From: Nephrocerus scutellatus
Taxonomy: Eukaryota; Arthropoda; Insecta; Diptera; Pipunculidae
Assembly: GCA_947095585.1 (NCBI GenBank)
Contig: OX352765.1
Location: 26,690,254-26,754,253 of the forward strand
Length of the DNA stretch: 64,000 nucleotides
Reading direction: 5' to 3'
Made by a program: the position numbers and the translations under genes. Positions 54,721 to 64,000 of this stretch are shown in pieces. Every line of letters begins with the position of its first letter. Position 1 is the stretch's first letter. Under the pieces are notes generated by a model. That model was not told where the DNA came from. It made no database searches and worked only from the letters and a program-made list of their open reading frames with translations.

Positions 54721-57017
54721 AAGCATAATTTACAATCAGTACTGATAGTTAATTCCCCAAGTTTTACCAACAATTACAATTCTTTACTTTATATAAAGTC
54801 TATTAGGCTATATATCCCTGGACAATTCGGTATAAAGACACCTTGCAGTAGGATAGTTTGTACAAATACCAGTCACTAATTACTCTGAATATGATGCAAA
54901 TGAAGGCCAGTCTCAGAGGTCGAAAAGTACCCGCCTTATAGAGGTGACAATGGGCTTACGACCTCAAGGATTTTATGCGAAAATTTTAAATATAAGAGTC
55001 CAGCCTGTCAGCTCACTTTAAGAATACCTACAAGTGGCAGTAGACAGAGCTATTGTTCTCACTTACCTTGCACTACTTATACGTTATACTTTTTTGCTTC
55101 TACATATGTACATGTTACCCCGCAGTTATAAAGCTTTTTTCACCTTTCCACAGATGAATTGCCATGGGTAAACAGTTTTTTATATGTATATTCAAGAAGC
55201 TCTTCACATAAAGAGATAGAATTCCAAGTATATATCCCCCTGATCAGCTTTACACGAGGACTTATAACAAGAGATGCTTGTGTTACAATCGCAATAATTG
55301 CACGTGAAAATTGTATCACAAAGGATTGCATAGAGTCTATGCCATAGACAATGTGAAACGTGCGTTCTTTGATGTTTCCCCACCCCACCGATCGTTGATT
55401 TGTTACGACAACGGTTGCCGCTTGCAGTCAGGATAACACCAAAAGTTAGGGGAAACAAAAAATTTGTTTCATATTTCAACAATTAAATTCCCCCACTTTG
55501 TTTTCCTTTCATCGGGTTCGCATTTTTTGTTTGTTTTTGTATTTGATTGCGTCACCAGGTTTCACAACCCGCTTTTCACGAGCTCCAGCAGATACAGTTA
55601 CTCTAGCAAATCCTTACAAATGATTCGCATTTTTCTGTCGAAAGCTATTGTCGTGTTTAGCTCTGTGTGTGTGCATTTAGTCGTAGAGCTGAATGAACGA
55701 TCATCCTTGTTTGATTATCTGAGCGACTGAATTATTGTTTGTGCGCTCTGGAGCGTTTTAGTAGCTGGTTGTTGTTCTTCTTTTATTATCTAAGTTCCAT
55801 ACTGGAGTAAAAGAGAGAGATATCGCAGGAATATTGTACCAAAAATCATGTTTCCCCAACTGGATGTGGATGGTGTGTGGTGTAGCGCTCCATTTAACCT
55901 TCACTATGCGGCTCTGTTGGCCTTATCAGTCCGTAATAAAAATGAGGGAATTTTTTCTGAGATTATTTCACTTTGAGTGTTGTGTTGTTGCTTGTTTGTT
56001 TGTCACTTCAATTCTGAATGGCACGACTACAAGGACTTGCTTTTTTTAGGTAGGCACTTTGGGCCAGATTTGAAGGAACATTCGCTGAAAGGTACAAAGC
56101 AAAGTTAAATGTGTAACAAATGGCATATTGTACACGAGCTTGATACGTGATGAGGTTGCTTTATTAATTATTTAAGTGATTTGTTGAGCACTGCATTATT
56201 TATAGAGCTCTGATAAAGAAGGTATTAGCAATATCACGTGGTATTCGCTGAAAAGAATTTGCCATGGAATTTAATACTTGCAGATATTGTTTTATAAATT
56301 CGCATTTGAGCGGATAAGCAGTGCATGTCAGGAATAATTTGTCTTTCCACCAATTATACAACAAGGCGAATGTGTAATATTTTGCCACTAGGCTTAGATT
56401 TTATTATAAAACGGATGAATTTCACATGACAAAAGTATAATTGTTGCTTAAAAATCTAATTAAGCGGACGGCGGACAGACAAACAACCAACAGACGGTTG
56501 ATCGAAATAATTTATCTAGATAGCTCTATTCAGTCTTATTTAGAATCAGTTTTATAAAATCACAGACTAACTGATAGACAATCATACAACAAGACAATCA
56601 TATCGTCAAGTAAATGCGATAGATAGATGGAATAGTTTTTTTTTTTAATAAAACCATGTTCAATAGCCGATACTAATAATAACGGGCCAATTTATTGTGT
56701 GAACTATGTGAACTTCTCTTCTTCTCTGAAAGATTCAGATTATTTGTGGTAGTGTTTCAGGAACGAATAGCTTATTTATACAGTCTTTGTTAAATGAGCA
56801 CGTGGCTTTCATTTTTAGAATTACTTAAGCCCTAATTCTAGCTATATTAGTTGCTGAATAGATGCCACAACATGGCTCAGGGTTAAAATGACCAATCTAA
56901 TCCTGTATAATTTATCCGCACTCTTACCATCTTATTGTATCTTGTGATCTCTTCATGACCTGGCTCCTAGGTCAGTTTGAATAGGAATCGCAAGTTATCA
57001 AAACAGCACGATTAGAT
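54721..57017. other. No recognised gene
   Basis: The first 60 bp share ATAATTTACAATC and CCCCAAGTT phrases with 60430-60495, so a diverged repeat starts here. The 54783-54850 block repeats 53430-53480. Beyond that the DNA is AT-rich with open frames under 95 codons and no supported features. Confidence 0.35.
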
Positions 57018-59940
57018 TTAGATTAAGATATTTTATTAAACATTTAGGTATTATACAATTTTGACTTAAAACTAAACTTATAACTATTATTAATAAGTGT
57101 CGGCTCAACAATAGGGGCCCGACGTATTTACAATGTCTTTTTTTTGTATTGATTATAATTAAACAACAATTTGGACTACTTAATCTACTACATGTTATAT
57201 TTAAAGCAATTTAATATCAAACAATAAATTTGAAAATAAAATAAAAATGAAAAAAATATAAGAGGGGTATAAACAGGGCGATCTCCTTCTCGTAGAAGGA
57301 GACGTCTTGATTATTAAGGATGTCGTCGAATCTAGCATTTGTGAATCCTCTGATGTGTATGTACCGGTGACTTGGCTCGATTTCTTCGCTTCTCAGTCCT
57401 TGCATCTCAGGACTTGGATGAGTTTCCAATCCGTCGATGAATTTCCTCGCCATTTGGAACAAGTGGTCGGTTATTGGCAGCAGACCAGCTGCTTCGTAAA
57501 GTCTTGTAGTCGACACAAACTTATAGCTCCAGAGTCCTATACAGATCCTAAGTACCTTCCTTTCAAATAGGGAGATCTTCTTCATCGTTGTTGGTGAGAC
57601 GGTGAACCATATGGGATAGCCATAGGTTATCACTGGCCTGATGAGCTGCTTGCAGATGAGCAGCCTGGTGTTGTGGGACAGTCCGTTTCGTCTTCTTAGT
57701 ATTAAACAACAATTTGGACTACTTAATCTACTACATGTTATATTTAAAGCAATTTAATATCAAACAATAAATTTGAAAATAAAATAAAAATGAAAAAAAT
57801 ATAAGAGGGGTATAAACAGGGCGATCTCCTTCTCGTAGAAGGAGACGTCTTGATTATTAAGGATGTCGTCGAATCTAGCATTTGTGAATCCTCTGATGTG
57901 TATGTACCGGTGACTTGGCTCGATTTCTTCGCTTCTCAGTCCTTGCATCTCAGGACTTGGATGAGTTTCCAATCCGTCGATGAATTTCCTCGCCATTTGG
58001 AACAAGTGGTCGGTTATTGGCAGCAGACCAGCTGCTTCGTAAAGTCTTGTAGTCGACACAAACTTATAGCTCCAGAGTCCTATACAGATCCTAAGTACCT
58101 TCCTTTCAAATAGGGAGATCTTCTTCATCGTTGTTGGTGAGACGGTGAACCATATGGGATAGCCATAGGTTATCACTGGCCTGATGAGCTGCTTGCAGAT
58201 GAACAGCCTGGTGTTGTGGGACAGTCCGTTTCGTCTTCTTAGTAGCGGGTGCACCAAATGAAGAGCGTAGTTCGCTTTTTTCATTGTTTTATCGATATGA
58301 GAGTTAAACTTGAGCCTCTCAGTAAAGTTGATTCCCAGGTACTTAGTCTCTGACTTGGTGTTTATTGTCGTGTTATCCGGAAGGGTGATTTTTAAGGCTC
58401 TGCACTGGCTTGCGATTTTTCTTATCCTTGTTTCGGTTGCTGGTACTCGGAAGCAGATGAGTTCCGTTTTGTTGGCGTTGATCTTCAGTCAGGTAGTACT
58501 CCCAAAGATTTCGGAGGTGTTCCTCCACTCTTCGGGCAGCTATCTCAGGAAAGCGGGTAACGGCATACGTGATGGAGTCATCCGCCATCATCCTTGGGTA
58601 ACTCCAGCTTTAATCCTTTTTCTTGTCGATGGGCTGCCATACACCTGTACAAAAAAGACCCTGTTAAAAAGAAAATTTTTAATTATTTTCACAATATAAA
58701 TGGGGAAACCAAATCTAATAAGTTTGTACAGAAGCCCGAACTGAAAGGAAGGAATGAGATTTCTTTCCGAACAATACGCATTGATCTTTTTACGGATCAA
58801 AGACTCCAATACTTTACTGATACAACGCAGTAAAGCTATGGGGCGGTACCCAGTTACACTGGAGCGGTCGGTTTTCTTCGGTACTGGTACTACTTTGGCT
58901 ACCTTCCAGTTGTCTGGGAAGTATCCATTGTTAAGGCAATTGTTGAATATGATGGTTAACATCAAAATTGCCATTGCCAAATTTGAAATTCCGTCAGTGC
59001 CCGATGATTTTCAAAATTTCTTGGGTAAGTGTTGTCTTCTAAAAGACTTTCAACCTGCTCTACGAAATCTGGAAGATGATTTGGTGGTCGGTCTGTAAAG
59101 CTCTTTTCGAAATGACAGGCAAAGGCTTCGGCTTTTTCAACAGGACTGGATGCTACTTGCTCTCCAAACGTGATACTTTCTGGAATAGAAATACGTTTTC
59201 CGATCACAGAATTCAGCTTTTTATGGTTTGATGTTCTGAAGTCGTTTGGTCAGTTCATCTTCCTGGTAACTTCGCACAGCTTGACGTAGCATGATTACTG
59301 TACAACGCAGTTGCGAAAATACAGACTGATATTCGTCATTAACAGTGTTGAGAGTCCTGTTGAAGATCCTCTGAAGGCGTTTCTTTAGCCTTTGCTTGTG
59401 AGCATATATTGCCTGAATATTCTCAGGTAGATGTTGAAAGCGATCCCTGCTAGAGCGAACAGTTTTCTGCCGATCTATGGCTGTGTTCACTAAAATCTCG
59501 AAATTTTTGATATCATCATCAATTTCGTTAATCTCCAGATTTCTACAAGCCGCTGGAATTTGAAAACCAGCTTCGACTTCTGATCTAAACCGGGTTTGGG
59601 GTTGGGGGGTGTCGGGGTAACTTGTACAATTCGGTGATTCAACCTCACTCGAAGCTCTATGGCCAAATGATCCGAATCACTATAATGTGCAAAACAGGAA
59701 TAATTCCTTAATTACGGCAGAATGTTGACGAAATTTGTCGCTGCCAAGAAGAAATCCAGCGTGGATGGTGTCCGAGGATATGTTTTCCGGGGCTGGGAAA
59801 CAACAGCCATGGTATGCTGCTAAGGATTTGAATACAGCCAATCTGCAATGGCCGTTCCTTGGTCGTTGTCAAAGCAGCACGTGATGAGCCTAGATTCTAT
59901 AGAGTAGAAACTAATGTTTTCTGTGCCATCCCAATATCCT
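57018..59940 (-). mobile_element. Jockey-clade LINE (family J1), inactivated
   Basis: Minus-strand order: endonuclease with GTAIADWLYSNPLAAYHGC (about 59800-59860) and a QVTPTPPNPKPGLD-like proline-rich join (about 59590-59630). The basic linker includes LPENIQAIYAHKQRLKKRL (about 59370-59430). The RT entry is PVPKKTDRSSVTGYRPIALL (about 58830-58890), then NLIPSFQFG. A deletion removes motif A (LDLEKAFD-type) up to LLYKLIRFGFP. KAGVTQG (about 58590) marks the PQG-type box. A second deletion leaves only MADDSITYAV (about 58565) of the Asp-Asp block. The C-terminal domain ends with SFYEKEIALFIP. The 3' tail has an AATAAAATATC signal near 57030. The RT cannot function. Confidence 0.85.
57158..58243. 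repeat. 543-bp tandem duplication inside the J1 LINE
   Basis: 57158-57700 and 57701-58243 are identical except for one substitution (G at 57660, A at 58203). Both begin ATTAAACAACAATTTGGACT and end at TCTTCTTAGT. The unit holds the last part of RT plus the 3' tail start, so the second C-terminal reading lacks its upstream half. Either a very recent duplication or an assembly duplication. Confidence 0.95.
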
Positions 59941-60184
59941 TACAAACTTCCAATTCTACATTACGTTAGACTTCCCTGGTCTAGAGTAAATTGTTTATAC
60001 TTCGAAACTTTAATTCTCTGGTCGTTCTTTCATAGATAAATAAGATCATATATTTTATACCGGGGATACAGAGATTTATTTATGTATTTTCAGGTGGCCT
60101 ACTTTATCACCAATTTTGTAGTTTAATGGTGGTAATGGTGCGATCTCGACTATTTCTTCTAAGAATGTTGTGAGACATGTGAAT
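59941..60184. other. No recognised content
   Basis: Short AT-rich interval upstream of the LINE 5' end; nothing supported. Confidence 0.35.
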
Positions 60185-60368
60185 AGCAATAATATTTGGC
60201 GCAACAGACTGTTTGGTCCAGGAGCTGACTTATCACGACTATCCGTCTTGTGCGTGTTCTATTTTTGCTCACAAATGTAAGATACTTTTTATTAAAAGCC
60301 ATATCCGAAAGCGAATTGAGAACGTTTCCATGATAGTTATTATCCTCGGATAGTTTGTTTGAATATAT
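60185..60368 (-). mobile_element. SINE family S1, diverged tail
   Basis: In minus orientation it retains the AATTCGCTTTCGGATATGG region of the body (compare AATTCGCCGTTCGGATCTGG), CTCACAAATG-like and CAGTCTGTTGCGCCAAATAT at its end. Head missing. Confidence 0.6.
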
Positions 60369-60494
60369 TCAAGCCACGGATGCCACAACGTTGGATTTTT
60401 TTTTGTTGTAACCAGATTACATTTGGGTTTTGTATAATTGGTCTATCCAGCATAATTTACAATCGCATTTTCATTTTTAGTCCCCAAGTTGTAT

Positions 60495-60875
60495 CAGTAG
60501 TAGGCATCAATAGACTTACAAGACCTGACAAACTAAAACAAGCGAAAACAATCGAATCGCTTGAATATCGTAGGAATGTTTCCTGCTTGTAACTGTTTTA
60601 TCGCTTTTTTCCAACCATTCCGCAATACCCGTGCCTCAACTCGAGCCCACGGGTATAACATTAGGCCTATCTTCGGACGTACCAACCAATTCAGAGGTTC
60701 ATTCTTTAGTTGCTCAATAATTATATGGAGTGAATTGCCCGACTCTGTGTTTCCGCATTTGAATGATATACAGTAACTTAAAACGTATGGGCAGAGTCAT
60801 CCTACCTAATTCCTAACGCCCACTCTATGCTAAGTACTATATGGGTGCAAATCACTTGACACACGGTATATTATA
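60495..60875 (+). mobile_element. Jockey-type LINE (family J2), C-terminus and 3' tail
   Basis: It encodes LTRPDKLKQAKTIESLEYRR, a short CL-LFYRFF bridge across a frameshift, and an RTNQFRGSFFSCSIIIWSEL block with PDSVFP (about 60690-60750). The tail AACGCCCACTCTATGCTAAG is shared with 9020. Only the end of the element is present. Confidence 0.65.
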
Positions 60876-60922
60876 AAAAAAACTGACAGACAAGCAGTAG
60901 AATAAAATTTATTCCTTACATT

Positions 60923-61098
60923 AAACAAAAATATCTCAGCTTAAAATATTTAGTTTGTAACTAACTTTATAATCCTCAAATTATAAATCAAAGAGAGAAT
61001 AAATAAATAAATAAAGAATAAACAAAAATATCTCAGCTTAAAATATTTAGTTTGTAACTAACTTTATAATCCTCAAATTATAAATCAAAGGGAGAATG
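60923..61098. repeat. 97-bp tandem duplication
   Basis: AAACAAAAATATCTCAGCTT through AAATCAAAG occurs at 60923 and again at 61020, with the same intervening text. The first copy ends in an AATAAATAAATAAAT microsatellite and the second in GGGAGAATGAC. Confidence 0.95.
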
Positions 61099-61744
61099 AC
61101 TAAACACAACCTGCACTGCTTCATTTACAAACCCCTTTAAGGGCAAAAGCAGCTAAAAGAAAGTTCACGCAACTCTAATTACACAAAAATTATAGTTGAA
61201 TGGAAGACCACTTGGATAATTAGAACTTAACTGATACACATCTGAAAATTGGAGTTCGAGAACGAACATGTGACAGAACAGAACGGATGAAAGAACGAAG
61301 TTCTACAAATTAAGCTTGAAACGTGAACAGCATAAAACAATTTGGAGTTTAGTTATGGTTATACTCACTTCTATACATAGCTGCTATATATGCGTAGTTT
61401 AGTTCAACTCAAACAATACAAGAGACTACCCTTAACTCTATAATGTCCATTTAATGCAATTCAACAACAATTGGTCTAGACGTGGAGAATCGTTTCAACT
61501 ACTGTACGAGTATTGTGCTCGTACTGCTTTGCTCCTAATTGCACTAAATGTGATATTCGCTTAATTGCAATGAGCCAGCGCAGAATATCACACCGTATCG
61601 TACGTGGTTGGCGCTTCGTGCCAAATTATTTTTATTTCAGTCAAATGTGCTATGTGCGACGATTCTAGGGTTGTTGTGATGGTGAAACTAAATCAGTGCC
61701 TATCGCAATCTCTGCAGTGAGCATAGTGCCTCATTGTGTTTTAG
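61099..61744. other. No recognised content
   Basis: Nothing supported. A short near-palindromic GTACGAGTATTGTGCTCGTAC lies near 61505. Confidence 0.35.
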
Positions 61745-61965
61745 GCTTCTTCGACTTGAAAGCTGCGTTTAATCAATTCCGTAGACACCACAATGGGTTA
61801 GGCTATGCCGTTTATGTTGTAGGTACTCTACATCATTAATTTAAACTGAAGAAAGGATTCGGACAGGACTGTGGCACTTTTATCGGAAAGAGAAACTTTT
61901 CAATAAAAATCGAACCCGATATTGATCAACAAACAAGAAATATTGAAATTTTTTAGAAGTACTAT
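61745..61965 (+). mobile_element. LINE reverse transcriptase scrap
   Basis: FFDLKAAFNQF (about 61750-61785) resembles RT motif A (FxDxxxAFD with the last Asp as Asn). LKKGFGQDCGTF (about 61850-61885) resembles the GLRQGDxLS box. The two are separated by a stop and shortened sequence. Compare 5640-5705. Confidence 0.5.
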
Positions 61966-62540
61966 AAGGTAAACCAGAAAAGGTTGAATACAAAACAAAG
62001 GGTTTAGAAATTAATTAATAAAAAATAAGATCATAGTAAACCAGATAGAAAAAGAACAACTAAAATTGTACAACCTTTGCAGTTGGAAGAGTCGCAAAAG
62101 TTTTCTAAGAGGCAAATAGCAACTGACATGTGAACAAAGCATACGGTCATTGAGATCCAAGATCCAAAAACGAATAAAGCTCTTTATGAAATGAAAAGAG
62201 CCAACTTAAACAAGAAGGACAAAATTATCTGATAAACATAAACGTATAATCCGAGAATTCTGCGGTGTTCCTCTAGGTCGATGCTAAGATCTCTGCTTTT
62301 TCGCCTTTGATGACAATCATTTCGTAATTAAAACGAGCTTTATTTGCTTTTTAATAAAATGCGAAGACCAAGAAACTAATAAAATTATTAATTCCGATAA
62401 CACCAAATGATTTGGGTTAACAGAGCGGACATTAATACATTGGTTGGCGTGGTTTTTAAAATATGAAAAAAATATTTACTAGTCTTCTAGTTTTCTTGCT
62501 TTCTTAGAAGCTCCAGTAGCTTAGTAGATTCGTCTCATCA
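61966..62540. other. No recognised content
   Basis: AT-rich, with no supported features. Confidence 0.35.
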
Positions 62541-62572
62541 TTCTCTATATTAACTTTGCGTCTGAAATGAAA
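62541..62572 (+). repeat. Helentron-like head scrap
   Basis: Only ATTCTCTATATTAACTTTGCG of the head remains before unrelated sequence begins. Confidence 0.5.
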
Positions 62573-62639
62573 CATATCGTACAGAGGACGATACGATGAG
62601 AATTGGGGGTGTGTACAAGCTACTTGCACCGTGACCCAC

Positions 62640-62897
62640 ATCGGTCTATTGAGCCCCCTATTCTTTGAGCCCATAAATCTTTTAGTCTCTTGATAAACTG
62701 TGATGTTATTTGGCTGGAATTTGTTGGTAGTCTTCTACCCTTGTAGCTATTTTGCACATAATGTTTATTCTGGGCAATCTGCTAGGAGGTGTTCCATTGT
62801 CTCCTCTTATTTATTGTAGTATGTCAAGTCTCATCATTGCTGATTCCTATTTTGTATAAATGATAATTACGAGTAAAGTGTCCTGTTAGTGCTCCAC
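62640..62897 (-). mobile_element. LINE C-terminal zinc-knuckle tail, minus copy
   Basis: On the minus strand, HFTRNYHLYKIGISND-like text from about 62885 is followed by a degenerate EETMEHLLADCPE-type segment (about 62790) and a MCKIATRVEDYQQIPAK end. This is the post-RNase-H region of an I/R1/LOA-type LINE. It abuts a plus-strand piece of the same domain. Confidence 0.5.
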
Positions 62898-63292
62898 ATT
62901 AGATGTTTGACATCTCTAAACAAAGTGCACATAAGCGCTACGATAGGTGTAATTACTGGGCACTGTCTTATAGGAAAGAATACAGCAAGGCTTGGTGTAT
63001 TTTTTAATGACTGCATGGACGAGAAAGAGGAAGAGACCATCCTTCTGCTCATGCACAGTTCTTTCTCTAAAGCGTAGGCTCCATTTGGGAGCTTTCTTTT
63101 ACAACGACCTTAAGGATTAATGAAGCACTGCCATCAAAAGTCTTCTACGCTTCATTCGGAGCTCCAACTGGTTCAATGAGTAGGGCGAGAAATGCTCTCG
63201 ATGTATGTGGTATCACAATGGACCATCTATTGGTCTAAGTGGGTAGGGTTCCTGCCGACAGCAACCCCAACCTAAACTAACCTAACTCTTGA
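62898..63292 (+). mobile_element. LOA-type LINE C-terminus, plus copy
   Basis: VITGHCLIGKNTARLGVFFND (split here only for the reading) with MDEKEEETILLL matches the C-terminal region of the 32-kb LOA element (RLGVFANDF and IDEEEEVDPIVHLV). The 3' end GACAGCAACCCCAACCTAA with TAACCTAACT corresponds to that element's terminus in the opposite orientation. RT and endonuclease are absent. Confidence 0.65.
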
Positions 63293-63404
63293 TAGGGTTT
63301 TTGAAGTCGGTGTTGAGGTGGTCTTTTATATAAAATATTTTTATCAAAATTCTTTCGAACGATGAAATGAAATATAAAATGAACTGAGTTTCAGCTCTCA
63401 CACA
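63293..63404. other. No recognised content
   Basis: Short AT-rich interval. Confidence 0.3.
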
Positions 63405-63515
63405 TTTTTCTCAAAATTAACTTGATTTTATTTAATCTTTGCATCTGTATCTCCGATTATAGATTTTTCATGAAAAATCTGAATTTTTTATGGGTTAGTT
63501 TTTTTAGTAAAATTC
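63405..63515 (+). repeat. Helentron-like unit, isolated
   Basis: TCTGTATCTCCGATTATAG and TTTTTATGGGTTAGTTTTTT match the unit and 3' variant near 3780-3840. Confidence 0.45.
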
Positions 63516-63734
63516 CCGTCCAGATTCTATTTATCTACCACTTTTATCAATCCCCACCTACTACAAGTGAATTTGCGGATAAATGCTATCCGCAGTTTTA
63601 AACGCACGGCTCTCAAAAATGTCACATAGTTTTGAATTCAGCCATGTTCCATTAACTTCGGATGTATTAAACCCGTGTTCTTTATAATTTTCGAAGTAGT
63701 AATAATTGAAGGGTATAAAGTAAAGAGTTGACAT
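63516..63734. other. No recognised content
   Basis: AT-rich interval with a 72-codon minus-strand open frame overlapping it; not recognised. Confidence 0.3.
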
Positions 63735-64000
63735 TAAATATTTAGTAAATAACGATGCCGAACAAGCAGGTTTCCGCACTGGATCCTCCTATGTAGACCA
63801 TATAAACACCCTGCGGATCATTATTGAACAGTGCGTTGAATTCCGGTCACCACTGCACCTGCTGTTCATAGATTTTGAGAAGGCGTTTGTGTCAACAGAC
63901 AGTTCTTTTGACTCGCCTTGTACAGGAGAGGTATACCCATTAAACTTATAGCTATTATTAAAGAAACTAATGATGGCTCTAAATGATATGTGCTGCATAG
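63735..64000 (+). mobile_element. LINE (family N), RT entry, cut by window end
   Basis: It encodes EQAGFRTGSSYVDHINTLR, IIIEQCVEFRSPLHLLFIDF and EKAF at motif A (about 63860-63890). Sequence then runs out of register where the first copy continues with DSLNRDAIW. It parallels 20165-20300. The remainder lies beyond the window. Confidence 0.75.

Overview
The window reads as eukaryotic DNA from a higher fly (Brachycera). A tephritid fruit fly is my best guess, but it is not proven. It is AT-rich and has 54-72 bp GT-AG introns, Jockey/RTE/LOA-type LINEs, a Gypsy family with TG..CA LTRs, Tc1/mariner relatives and tRNA-derived SINEs. I found no bacterial operon, no CRISPR array, no rRNA and no intact tRNA gene. 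Species identity cannot be read from the sequence.

The only genes I can support as host genes are four paralogous three-exon genes on the minus strand, at 29.8-30.2, 40.5-40.9, 41.7-42.1 and 45.3-45.7 kb. Each encodes a secreted protein of about 90 residues: a signal peptide plus one Kazal/vasotab-like domain with eight cysteines. All share the same intron positions and phases. The two middle genes lie in a fresh tandem duplication (units of about 1.24 kb, 40278-42770) with one breakpoint inside a SINE tail.

Nearly everything else recognisable is a graveyard of nested, truncated transposons. 0-6 kb: SINE tail, a foldback-type long inverted repeat with a Helentron-like insert, LINE debris. 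6.9-14.2 kb: decayed Jockey-type LINEs, a SINE inside a Helentron-like repeat, an RTE tail. 16-18 kb: mariner-like transposase abutting an RTE endonuclease. 20-22.6 kb: several LINE pieces and a SINE. 24.6-25.1 kb: a solo Gypsy LTR with a 4-bp target duplication. 26.5-29.6 kb: Helentron-like and RTE pieces. 31.7-40.4 kb: LTR fragment, a long LOA-type LINE, a second LTR, an RTE LINE with a GC-richer insert, a SINE. 42.8-44.7 kb: Gypsy gag-pro-int remnant plus LTR. 47-48.2 kb: RTE. 49.9-51.3 kb: Helentron-like copies, one with a seven-unit array of about 120 bp. 51.7-54.7 kb: a Tc1-like remnant, a SINE, and a mariner-like element split by another SINE. 57-59.9 kb: Jockey-type LINE with a 543-bp tandem duplication. 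60.2-64 kb: SINE, LINE tails, a second LINE family running off the window end.

Every transposon coding region seen carries stops, frameshifts, deletions or lost catalytic residues, so none looks autonomous. Insertions lie in both orientations and are nested, as in pericentromeric or piRNA-cluster-like DNA. The one process tying genes and transposons together is TE-associated duplication of the Kazal gene. Stretches with no call are listed as such.
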